DNA of 64,000 bases from Alnus glutinosa (lineage: Eukaryota; Streptophyta; Magnoliopsida; Fagales; Betulaceae): assembly GCF_958979055.1 (NCBI RefSeq), contig NC_084887.1, positions 9,822,501-9,886,500 of the forward strand, in the 5' to 3' direction. Shown in pieces: positions 45,376-57,396 of the stretch. Numbering within the stretch: the first letter of the stretch is position 1; every line of letters begins with the position of its first letter. The notes beneath the pieces are model-generated. The model did no database searches, had not been told where the DNA came from, and worked only from the letters and a program-made list of their open reading frames with translations. A program made the position numbers and the translations under genes.

Positions 45376-48300
45376 GCAGAATCAAAGATACTGCTCTTTG
45401 ATTAGTTATCTTAGTCTTCCACTACGTCAGTTGGTATCAAAGCAGGCTTTATCCTGATCATGGCCAATTAGTGCAACAATGACAATTCCCTTAACGATGT
45501 CGCTCGTGATAGGGAGGCTCTTTCGAGAGCCGAATTTCAAGAGTTCCAGCAGATGATGTAGCAGGAGTTACGCCAGTTGCAAAAGATGATGGAACGCATG
45601 CACATGGGTCCTATCAATAATCACAGGGACAATCTTGCCTATAATGACGATGGGATCCGAATAAAGCCTATTCCTCACCAACAACCTGCATCCATAAACC
45701 GACCACTGGCCTATGAAGATCTTAGTGACAATGAAGACTTCGCTGAAGGAGTGTTCGGACGAGACGTTGGGGTAGATCAAAGGGATGGATTATGTAGGGG
45801 CGCTAATAGTGGCGGCGCAGGATTCAGAGGCTATGAGCGCGGTGACGCTAGCCATATGGGGAATGTCTATGAAGGCGCTGGCTACCAGAATGCTTATGGA
45901 GAGCAACCCAGACGTCAAGATCATGGTATGGAAGAGTCCCACAAATACCGAATGAAGATTGACCTATCATCCTTCAACGAGCATCTTCACATCAAAGATT
46001 TCTTAGATTGGGTGATGGAAATAGAGAGGTTCTTTGATTATACGAGTATTCGTGAGGATCGCAAGGTGAAGTTGGTGGCATACAAGTTCAAGGGAATAGC
46101 TTCTGCTTGATGGGAAAAATTACAGATTTCTCGAGGCCAACAAGGGAAGGGACCAGTAACTTCATGGTTGAAGATGAAGCGGCTACTCAAAGCACGGTTT
46201 TTATCACTGGACTTTGAGCAACGGCTATTCCAGCAATACCAAGAGTGTCGACAAGGAAGTCGAACCATCTAGGCGTATATTAATGATTTCTATCACCTAT
46301 CTGCCCAGAATGATCTCATGGAAATAGAAGATCAACAAGTTGCGAGGTTTATTGGTGGATTGCGTGTGGTAATACAATATAAGGTTTCTATGCATCCTGT
46401 CTTTACTTTGAACAAGACAGTTAGTTTGGCAACCCGAGCGGAGAAGCAATTGGAGAGGCCTTTAACACCAACTTGGGAGCAAAACCTGAGCGATTCAACG
46501 AGACCAACACAGGGTCGGGGAAAACAACCTCTAGTCCTGACGGTCACACTAAATCAACTAGTGACTTCCATAGGAAAATGAGCCAGCCTTCAAACATCCC
46601 GAGACAACCAACCAACAATCCGTACACACGGCCCAGTTCAGAAAAGTGTTGCAAATGCAACCAACCAGGACATAGGTCACATCAATGTCCCCAGAGGCAG
46701 ATGGTAAACTTGATCGAACCCAAGCCAGAAGAAGGATCCGAGAATAGAGAGGATGATACACCCGAATATGAGGAAGAGGAGTTGGCTGAAACTAATGAGG
46801 GAATTCCACTTTCCCGGTCCTTAGGAATTCGACGTTTACTCTTGACTCCGAGGCAAGAGGATCAATCTCAAAGGCACAAAATTTTTCTTACTCACTGCAC
46901 AATCAACTAGAGGGTATGTGATATGATTATTGATGGTGGTAGCGGGGAGAATGTAGTGTCTAAGGAGATGGTTTCGAAGTTGGGTTTAAAAACTGAGAAG
47001 CACCCAGCCCCATATAAGATCGGATGGATCAAGCAGGGAACCGAGACACTAGTAACCGAGAGATGTCGTTTCACATTTTTTATCCATAAGCATTACACGG
47101 ATTCTATTTTGTGTGATGTAGTGGAGATGGACGCATACCACTTAATCCTGGGGAGACCTTGGCAGTTTGATGTGGATGCCCAGTAGCAGGGAAGAGCTAA
47201 CGTCTACACTATCTTTTGGGATGGTTGGAAGATAACATTTCGACCCTTACAAGAAGTCGATAATTCTACTCATTCCAAGGGTAAGCCGGTCCTCCTATCC
47301 ATTGGATCAGAATTTATAGAAGAAGTTAAGAAGGCCCGAGACATCATACCATTGGTGACCAAGGGAACCCCAGGCTCCGTCTCACAAGAAATTCCTAAGA
47401 CAATGCGATCAATGTTAGAAGAATTCCAAGACATCGTGCCTAAAGAGATGCCCGAAGGATTGCCGCCCATGAGAGATATCCAACACTATATTGACTTAGT
47501 GCCGAGAGCAAGTCTCCCGAACTTCCCACATTATCGAATGAGCCCAAAGGAGAATGTTATTTTGCAAGAGCAGGTAGAGGGGTTAATTCGGAAGGGACAC
47601 TTGCAAGAGAGAGTGAGTCCATGCGCTGTACCGGCCCTACTTGTACCGAAGAAAGATGGAAGTTGGCGAATGTGCATGGATAGCCAGGCAATAAACAAGA
47701 TCACGGTCAAGTATCAGTTTCCTATTTCCTGAATAGGTGACATGTTTGATATGCTATCTGGGGCTAAGATTTTTCGAAGATCGACTTGAGTGGATATCAT
47801 CAAATCCGTATACAGCCTGGAGATGAATGGAAAACTGCATTCAAGACTAAAGAGGGGCTTTATGAGCGGATGATGATGCCTTTCGGTCTTTCGAATGCAC
47901 CAAGTACTGTCATACGACTCATGAATCAGGTACTGAAACCTTTTATCGGAAAATTTGCTGTTGTCTATTTTGATGATATTCTTATCTATAGTCGCAACTT
48001 GGTGACTCGCATGGATCACGTGAGGAAAGTGTTGGAGGTCAAAAAAGAAAGAAAGTGGAGTTTCATGATGGACCAATTTCTCTTCCTCGGGTTTGTAGTC
48101 AATGCCGATGGAATCTTAGTGGATGAAGAGAAGGTGAGGGCTATCCGAAAATGGCCCACGGCCAAGTCAGTGGGAGAAGTAAGAAGTTTCCAATTGGCAA
48201 CTTTCTATAGAAGGTTCGTTCAAAATTTTAGTAGTATTGTAGCACCAATCACTGAGTATATGAAGAAAAGAAAATTTAACTGGGGTGAAGATGCCGAACA

Positions 48301-49641
48301 AAGTTTCTCAATCATCAAAGAAAAGCTATGCACAACACCTGTACTTGCCTTACCCGACTTTGACAATTTGTTTGAAGTTGAATGTGATGCATTAATCGTC
48401 AAAATAAGAGCTGTGTCATCTCAAGAAGGAAAGCCTGTGAAATTTTTTAGTGAAAAGCTTGAAGAAACAAGACATAAGTGGTCAACATATGAGTTGGAGC
48501 TTTATCCTGTCTTAAAAGCCCTCAAGGTATGGGAGCATTACCTGATCCAACAAGAGTTTGTCCTCTATACCAACCGTCAAGCATTAAAGTTCATCAATAG
48601 TCAAAAGAATCTAAATTGGATGCATGCTTAATGAGTTTCTTACATCCAAAGGTTCACTTTTTCTCTCAAGCATAAGTCGGGAAAACTAAATCGTGCAACT
48701 GACGCTTCGATGTATTGTAGGTGACAAACCAAAGCAGTAGGACCTGGCTTTTGCTCAAGCTAAGTTTGCCTACAATGACATGGTGAATCGATCTACTGGG
48801 AAGGCACCGTTCAAAGTTATCTATGGGAGAACTCCGTGACTTGCAATAGATCTTGCAGCTTTACCCAAGTTACCGGGAGCAAGTGTGCAACGGAGCATTT
48901 AACAGAACGGGTGAAAGCTACCCAAGAGAGAGTTCGTCAGGATCTAGAAGAATCCTATGTTAAGTACAAGACGGCAGCAAACAAAGGTCGGCGATCAAAG
49001 ACTTTTCGAGAATGAGATCTTGTGATGGTGTATTTAAGCAAGGGGCGACTATCGATTGGTGTTTCTAGAAAGTTGAGCAATAAGAAGTACGGTCCATGCA
49101 AAATACTAAAAAAAAAATTAATGATAATGCATATGTCGTTGATCTTCTCGAGGACTTGGCAATATCTTCAACATTCAACGTGGCAGACATTTTTGAAAAT
49201 TTTCCACCAGAGGATGAGGAACTTAACTCGAGGACGAGTTCTTTTCAAGAAGGGGAGACTGATGCAGGACATGCAGTCCCCACTAAAATAAATAAGTAAA
49301 TAAATAAATAGTTTTCATTTATTTATTTTATAATCTTTTTCTTTTTAGGATTAGATTTACTATTGCTACTAGGAATAGGTTTACTATTACTACTAGGATT
49401 AGGTTTACTTTCTCTACAAGTAATTCTCTTCTGTAAATAGGCTTGCTTATTATGTAAAACTCAATTAATTGAATTATTATCAAATCAGAGAATTATCTCT
49501 CAAATACTTTGCGGAGTTTTATCTTTCTTTTTAGCCTGCGGGCTTGTTTTTATCTTTTTAGGTAGAAGACGAAGATGCTTCTCCTTGCAGAATCAAAGAT
49601 GCTGCTCTTTGATTAGTTACCTTAGTCTTCCGCTACGTCAG
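45376..49641 (+). mobile_element. Broken Ty3/gypsy retrotransposon, chromovirus-like
   Basis: A 5' LTR piece at 45376-45432 matches the end of the 3' LTR (49259-49641, CTGATG to ACGTCAG, 383 bp). The primer site TTGGTATCAAAGCAGG follows at 45433. Parts in order are gag at about 45577-46900 with a zinc knuckle (KCCKCNQPGHRSHQC), a protease with DGGS at about 46925, reverse transcriptase at about 47350-48060 ([21 protein letters not shown]), RNase H at about 48300-48630 and an integrase remnant at about 48750-48840. A purine tract AAGAAGGGGAGA precedes the 3' LTR. The pol text is of the chromovirus type. The element is broken, with roughly ten breaks, and looks moderately old. Confidence 0.85.
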
Positions 49642-50900
49642 AAAGCAAGAAATTTGAATAAAACTTCTCCTGAACCCATGGGATATTCATCATGAATCAC
49701 CATTGTCAGCTGATTGAATAGGAGATATTAGTATCATGCTTTATTGACCTTATTAACATAAATGCAAACATTTCAGCACTTTTTAGAAAGAAAGAAAAAA
49801 AAATAAAAAAAAAATCAATCAGACAAATAGAGAAAATGTCTTAGCCATAGATAAAAACAACAAAGTCTACTAGTTCACTAGGTTTTGGAGCTCAGGATGT
49901 TCAATTTGTCTCTTCTGCAGCTCATTCAAAACTTCTAACTTATTATCAATCACTGTCTTATAGTGAAGAATTTTGTACACAAAACTTTGCTTGAATCCTC
50001 CGGCATTCATCACACATCATCATTGCAAGCTGGTTGGATGAAAATGATTAGTACGCTTGCTTAATGATCCCAGTGACTAACATTGGTAACAACTTAGATT
50101 AAGTACAATATTCAGAATCAATCGTACAGAATAGTGCACAACCATAGTCACGTGCAAAAATTATGTAACACGGTTCAAATCATTTAACATGTCTATACTT
50201 CAGAGGTTGAAATCTTACATCTAGTTCCTACTGTATTATGGATCACGAGGCACTGTTTATGCCCCAGAGGAAAACTCAAGCAAGAAAAGACGATAGAAGA
50301 AAAGAATGCCTCCCTCCCAAAATTGGACCCAAGCATTCATTATTCAAATATAGCATCCATAAACATCTATAAAGAATCCAACCTTTTGAAAAAAAATTGA
50401 GAATTCAAAGTCCTATTTAGGAAAGTCTCAGCTCATCTTCTAAACAGTGTATTAAACAGACTTTACTTTCTTTTTTTTTTATCAGTAAATCTCCTTCTAT
50501 CCACCACACAACTGCATACTGCAAGGCCACCACAATCCTAAACGCTGTCTTGGGGATGTATTGGATTACTCAAATGATATGATAAGACCCTTATAAAGTT
50601 AAAATAAAAAATAAAAAATCAAATAAAACAAAATAAAAAAAACTTATAATGATAAGCAACACACAAGTTTTCCTGAATCAAATGGCTCACAAAAGCCACT
50701 GCATTATATTATTTGATGGATCCTCTGAAAAAAAAACTCTTATCATTCTCATTCTAAATCTGTCGGTTTACATCACATTTCATCATTACTTGAGAACAGA
50801 TAGTTATCCTGCCTAACATATTGCCAGTAGGACTCCCTACAGCTTTAAAATCTTGGAAACATAAACAAATCCAAGTCATTCCATCTTTGCTTCTTGATCT
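49642..50900 (-). other. 3' region of the NFD6-like gene and intergenic sequence
   Basis: No coding region is supported. The part nearest 50900 would be the 3' untranslated region of the minus-strand NFD6-like gene. The remainder is AT-rich with A runs. Confidence 0.35.
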
Positions 50901-52534
50901 TCATCTAGTCTTGTCTCGGCCTACAGCATTAAGAGAGGAGTGTGCTTTTTTACTAAAACAAAAATAGGAATAAGAGAGAAAAAGAACAACAATTGAAGAA
51001 GTAGACATCAAAGTCAAGTGACTCAAGTGTAGGAAACCTATTTGGTCCTGAATATTTGAACGGAAAGAAAATAAAAGGGAAAAGAATTTGATAGTGCAAT
51101 TCAATTTGGTTGAAAGCAAAGATTTCCAGATTCTGAGATCAGAAAGGATATAGAAGATATGTATCCTTGTATTTTACATTCTTTTCCAGAAAATTAAGCC
51201 TCAAGAAAATATACTTTTTTATAACCAAAAGGAAATTGGAGTAGGTGACATGACAAATATGCAAACTTACCAAAGTCCTAACAGTCCAACAAAAAAGAAG
51301 AAGACAAAGATGTAATGTTGTTACAACCACATAACTAGAAAATAAGTACACTCTTTGGAAGCCAAAGACTAGGTTTGTTTGAGTAATTTGGTTTCTTTGG
51401 CAGCTGTATCGAGCTATAGTCTGTTAGGGATATTCTAGTAGTTCGACATGTGATATTTTGTGCCAAAGTAAACAAGCATTGGCAACCTCATGTGGGATAG
51501 TTCTCAAAAATAGAATCATTTCAAATTGGAAAATCTTGAAAAACCATACTAACTCATAGCAACACCGACATAGCCAAGTTCCATAACCAAAGCAACCAAC
51601 GCAATTATAATGGATTACTTAGCACCAAACATTATAATATCACATATTCTTGAGAATAGAGGAAACTAAACATACCTTCAGGGAGCCGACCATAACTGCA
51701 TTGAGAGATTGATAGCATCGAAGTCATCAATGCCGATGCAGTTGCAGTGTGGTATGGCAGCATCGACTCCACACAGAAGCTCATTTCAACAGGGCACCTT
51801 CAACACAAACAATACATTATCCACATTATCGTCTTTCAACTCTAAATAATGTGACATTATTAATGACTAAACTAACCTTCAAATCCGTTTGGACACCGAG
51901 AAAAATCTAGGAAAAGAAAGCAATCAAAATTCGGAATATTATATTCATCGCAGCTTTGTTTTACAGGAAATGAAAGCCTAACTTTCATCAAACCCCATTA
52001 TGGTACATTATCCAAAGACTAGATATCTATCTCGTCCCGGATGACCATCAAAAGCATCAAATTCAAATTCCCCATCTTTTTTTCTTCTGTCACATTTTCT
52101 CCAAACGCAAACGGCATAGACAAATTGGCACCCTGAACAATATGCCATTATAATAGTAACTCTAAACTCTGTTTGGTTTCCGAAAAAAAAAAGTCCAATG
52201 CTGCTTTCATAGACCATAAAAATAAAAATAAAAAGAAAAAAGAAAAAAAGAAAAAAGAAAAGAAAAAGTAGACGTGCTCTAATTTCAACTAAAGACCATT
52301 TTCTGGCGCCCCAAATAATCAAAAACTCCCACAGATAAACGAAAAAAAAAAAAATTCAGTTTCAGAATCTTCATATATATATATATACCTGAGAGTTGGA
52401 GTGGAGACGGGCTTTTTGGTTCCGATGCGAAAGGGAGAGCCGGCGGCTTTGGCTTCGGGACCGAGCCGAGCGGCAGCGCGGCGAGCGGATACGGAGCATG
52501 AGCGGAAAACGGACCTGGCAGCGGCTGAGGCCAT
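50901..52534 (-). CDS. NFD6: NUCLEAR FUSION DEFECTIVE 6-like organellar protein, three exons
   Basis: Exons on the minus strand are 52534-52389, 51797-51676 and 50920-50901. The phases agree and give 95 residues. The N-terminus [20 protein letters not shown] is Ala/Ser/Arg rich, as expected of a mitochondrial or plastid targeting peptide. The conserved core [20 protein letters not shown] continues with [21 protein letters not shown] and the C-terminus is RDKTR. Arabidopsis NFD6 is a small organellar protein needed for nuclear fusion in the female gametophyte and endosperm. The last coding exon is only 20 nt. If intron 2 were retained the protein would instead end [16 protein letters not shown], a second plausible form; alternative 3' ends are common in this family. 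The call rests on the core motif. Confidence 0.85.
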
Positions 52535-54189
52535 TGGAGATTGGTTGTGGGAGGTTCCGAAGACGGCGACGTTGACGTTCTTGCGTAGGGGTTTTGGAGG
52601 TTTTTAAGTTCCAAGTTCCAACGTCGTTCGGTGAGATGTGGTCCGTGGATCAAGTCCTCAGTCGAGTGTTTGTTTGGCTGTATGGATTGTCCAGCCTATG
52701 CCTGGTGTGGGTTATCACACTCGACTCCGGAATAACGTCTTCGTGGACAGCCAAACAGACTTTGCTTATAAGCCAATATAATAAAATGACACATGTTCTT
52801 ATTAACACTATTAAAAAAAAACATTTGTTTTTACGTGCTAAGAGATTTTTAACAAATTATTAAATTAGTTTGTAGCTAATTTTTATTCAATTTTATTTCC
52901 TATTAACTCAAAAATAAAAATAAAAAATTACCATTAATTTCTGATCTATACTCTTCAAGGAGACATGCTTTCCCTAATTTAAATTGAAGGGTGATATAAA
53001 ATCAGTTTATTTTCAGCATCATACTTATGGTTAGAACATTCATTAGAGTTAGAAGCACATGTTTGCTTTTTTATTAATGTTAATAAAAATACGTGAAAAC
53101 ACATTTTCTTAAAAAATAAATAAATGTATTTCCCACCTACTAAGGGTCACGTGACACTTTTAGAGTTTTGGTTGAAAAAAACATTATATAATTCAATTTG
53201 TAAGAAATTTATGTTAAGAGAAAAATCACACACGTGTGAAATTTTAACTTAAAGTATCATTGTTTTTTGTTAAAAAAAATAAAACAAAAAAAGTAATCAA
53301 ATAAAAAATTTGCACTTTCTTATTTATTTTAATACTAAAATATGGGCATGAATTAACTACAAACTAATTTGTAGCTAATTCATATAAATTAGTCTGATAA
53401 AATGATATGTGTCGCATAGTATGTGAAAAGCAAATATTTTTTTAATGATAAATTACAATAATATGGTAATTTGAAAGAATTAAAAGTTGGAAATTGAAGT
53501 TTTAAAAGTGTTTTTTTATAGAATGGCGTGGAGGGTGTAAATTACAACAAAGTGGTAATTTAAAAGGGTTAAAGTGAGGCTCGTTTGAGTGTTCGATTTT
53601 TTTGTATTACATTTTACTATATTTAAAAGTGAGAATACTGAAAAAATTTGTTTTAGAGAATTATGTTTAGATGGTTTAGAAAATGTTAAAATAAAATTGT
53701 TTTGGAATGTAAATTGAATATAATTAAGAAAAAAATATATTAAATGATTATTATAAAACAAAACAAAAAATGATTTAAAAAAAATTAATAATAAAATTGG
53801 GGTAGCTTTCGAGCTATCCCAGACCCAGAGGGGGTGGTCGGCTACCCCAAAATTGCTTGGGGGTGGTCTGACCACCACCCTCATATGCCTATGGGCGGCT
53901 CGGTCCCTTTGAATTTTTTATTTTATTATTATTTTTAAGTTGGGTTAAAATTTTTTTGACTTGTATTAAAAATGGGTAAAAAACGGATGGAGTAAAATTC
54001 GAGTACAAATTTACCTTGAAAAACCGATCATAACAATTTTTTAAAATATAATCGAAGGTGTTTTTTTTTTTTTTTAAATAAAAAATAATAATAATAAAAA
54101 AAAAGAAAAGAAAAAAAGAAGAAGAAGAAAAAACCCATGTCGAGCCTAAAATCAACGTAGCCGAAGTTCGAAGTCACAGGAGCTCTCTG
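52535..54189. other. Divergent promoter region between the NFD6-like gene and CBP20
   Basis: This spacer separates two head-to-head genes. It holds AT-rich transposon debris. At 52672-52770 the inverted words GTTTGTTTGGCTGT and ACAGCCAAAC suggest a small foldback. At 53805-53885 there is a GC-rich stretch with GGGGGTGGTC and GACCACCACCC. No coding frame is supported. Confidence 0.4.
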
Positions 54190-54432
54190 GTACTCTCTCT
54201 CTCTCTTTCTCTCTGAGTGTGCGTTTCTTTAAAGATTTAGGGTTTTTGTGAACTAGGGTTTTATTTTTGGTCCTAGGGCTCTTCACGAAATTCGATAATC
54301 TGATAATTATTTACAACAAAATACGCGTATATTAGTGTCGTAGGTTTGTGAAAATTGTTGTGCAGATTGATAATTTGTGGAGCTGATTTTGGAATTTCAG
54401 TTGGAGCAATCTGCTTGAAGTTTCGGAGAGCT
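54190..54432 (+). promoter_or_regulatory. CBP20 leader with CT repeat and telo-box
   Basis: A CT-rich run (CTCTCTCTCTCTTTCTCTCT) at 54195-54216 and TTAGGGTTT at 54237-54245, a telo-box in reverse, lie upstream of the start codon at 54433. These are common in leaders of constitutive plant genes. Confidence 0.45.
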
Positions 54433-55214
54433 ATGGCTTCTCTTTTCAAGGTAAATTTCTGCCCTGCTTTCGTTTTCGTTTCTTGGCTTTGAAAGACAAT
54501 AACGCTCATAAAATGCTTCAACTTTTCGTATAGTAGAGCAGAAAATTTTGAACCTTTAATTGTCAGAAAAATTATCATATTTAGCTCGTTCAAGTAATGA
54601 AAAGTAGTGAATTTTCATATGTTTTAGAGAGTTTGTCAATATAGCCATGTTGAAATCGTCAGCTTGTTCGGGAATTTGGAAGTGATTCGTGTGGAAGTGT
54701 GAAAGGAGTTGTGTGAATTGAAGTGGGATAAGTTGGAATTTTGTACAAAATATGTTAAGATGTATTCTGAGAGGGGCTGTCTTGTTTTGCCCTGAAATTG
54801 TTGACCTTCTGATGATAGTATCTTATCAGATAAGTTTGTAACTATTAATGAGGCAATTCAAAGGTGGCTAATTGTCATCATAAAAATTTAAACAAGAGTT
54901 TCGCATGGATTTTTTAGGATGAATACAATTTGATCCATTATTGTAATGTTTTTCGATGGCTCTGTTCAAAATAATTGATTTCTTTATTATATGTTGTAGA
55001 AAATATGAATGAGCCCATTCAAATTTTAAAGAACAACCCAAGCTGGCCCAATATATGTTTCTTGCAGTTGCTTTAGGTTTCTTGTTTAATATGTTTTTCC
55101 AGATTTATTTTGTTATATGTGTGAGGTTTATTATTATATTTTTAAGCGCTTTGTTAGAAGGAAGAAATGAAACTTAAATTGAGCGTTAACACCTCCCTCA
55201 GCATCCCCCCCACC

Positions 55215-55245
<31 letters not shown>

Positions 55246-57360
55246 AAAAAAAACAGAAACAAAAACAACATTAGTGCTTATATTGAAAATAAAATATTTT
55301 TACTTTATTTATTACCAGATTATATGCATTTTTATAAAAGATCATGATGACAAGACACTTGTGCTTTATTTATTACCAACTTATTACTCAGTGTTTCTTC
55401 ATTAGTTTATGTGACTTATTGATTATCCTATTTTGCATTATTTTTAGGATCCATCGAGGCTTTCAGCATATAGGGATCGAAGATTTCCTGGAACACAAGA
55501 GGACTTTGAACATGCACTCCTGGCATCGATTACCGTTTATGTGGGGAATATGTCATTTTATACAACAGAAGAGCAAGTTTATGAAATTTTCTCCCGAGCT
55601 GGAGAAATTAAGAAGATAATTATGGGCTTGGATAAGAACACAAAAACTCCTTGCGGCTTTTGTTTTGTCTTGTAAGGATTCTCTCTTCTCAATAGCTTTT
55701 AACATTTTGGATAACAGTTTAGATGGTATAAGTAGTCAATCGTCCTTGCTTTTATTATCATCTGCTCAAAGCATTACTGCCTTCGATTTTTTTTGTTTTT
55801 CCCGCTTTGGTTACAGACTTTACCTACAGATTTATACACACACTGGTGATGCTTTAAACATGAGGGTTTGGAGAATCTTCCATGAAAAAGACTTCTGTTG
55901 GGAAAGATAACCATTTAAGATTAAATGCATATTTTTAACCAAATCTAATTGCAGAGACATGATAAATTAGTCCCAGTCTTTGTGGTAAAATTTAAAATGA
56001 ATTCCTGTGTTTCCTTTTTTTCTTCTATTGAACCGTTCTTGAAAATAAATCCTGCCTAAATATGTGGAACATCTGACTTCTTTTACATCTGATGCTCAAG
56101 AACTCTTAGTCTCATACTGAATCTCACACCTGCACCATATATTGGCATTTGTGTTAAAGCCAAGGTGCCATTTGAAATTGGAAATGCTCTTATATACACT
56201 GTGGTAGTGCATCTTGAACCACTTCATGTATGCTATTTTCTTGTTTTATACCGGTTCTTCTGTTTCTTTTCAAATTTTGTGTTTACAAAAATTTACACAA
56301 AGCTTTAGTGATTTTACAAGAAATTACAATTATTTCTTTAATTGGCTGACTGATGAGTCTTGATATTACCGTTGACAGTTATTCAAATTTACTGTTTGAA
56401 GTATTCCATCTTATATTATTACTTATGTTGGTTACACTTTCCAAGCGATTTTTCAAGGACGCTTTCATTTTGCTTGTTTTTATGCTTTCATAAGCTAAGA
56501 CTTTCTACTGTACCTCTCTAAAATGTTCAATACTGTTATTCAAATTTGCTGTTTGAAGTATTCCATCTTATATTATTACTTATCTTGGTTGCACTTTCCA
56601 AGCGATTTTTCAAGGACGCTTTCATTTTGCTTGTTTTTATGCTTTCATAAGCTAAGACGTTCTAGTGTGCCTCTCTAAAATGTTCAAGTTGCTTCATGCT
56701 TCACCAGTTTGTATTTCCCTTGTCACATAATTTTTACTTTTTCCAAGTAATGTTTTTGTTGTTACTGTATGCCAACCCAGTTATGCAATGGTTTCTAAGA
56801 ATTGAGGATAATCTGAATCGAATAGTTATCAGATAACTCAGTTATTGTCAACTTGACATGTACTTGAAATTCACGTGTCCTTTCCTGAATCCACTCTGGT
56901 TTCATTATAGTATGTAGCCATCCCTCTTCTAGTAGGTTGGGGCTGGTTTGTCAAGTTACCAGTACACTGTTTTCACGTATGCCTGTTGTATCATCAAAAG
57001 TATAGTTTGTTGATGAGCACAAATAACATCCTTTAGATCTTAGTTTTTTCTTTTGCATATATCTTGTATGGCTTCTAAGGACTAGGTCTATGCCATTTTC
57101 TTTTTCTTAATAAAGTCTTATTTCTTAGTGAAAAAAATTGAAGCTAGTATTTTCTTCATGTGTCCCTTCCTGTTTAATCTTACTCAGGCATTAAGACCTC
57201 GTTTGGTTCGTTGAATAGACCCCTGGAATAGAATGACTATTCCATAGGAATAGTCATTACTTTGTTTGGTAGGGGTCTATTCCCTTACGAATAGGAATAC
57301 CTATTCCTCTAAAAAATGAGAGGAATAGCTATTCCTAAAGGAATAAATTACATTTACCAG

Positions 57361-57396
<36 letters not shown>

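Noticed and set aside
53340-53420. Possible partner arm for a foldback with 52790-52880 (TAGTTTGTAGCTAATT words)
   Set aside because: The words are short, AT-rich and partly self-palindromic. No consistent arms or target duplication could be traced.
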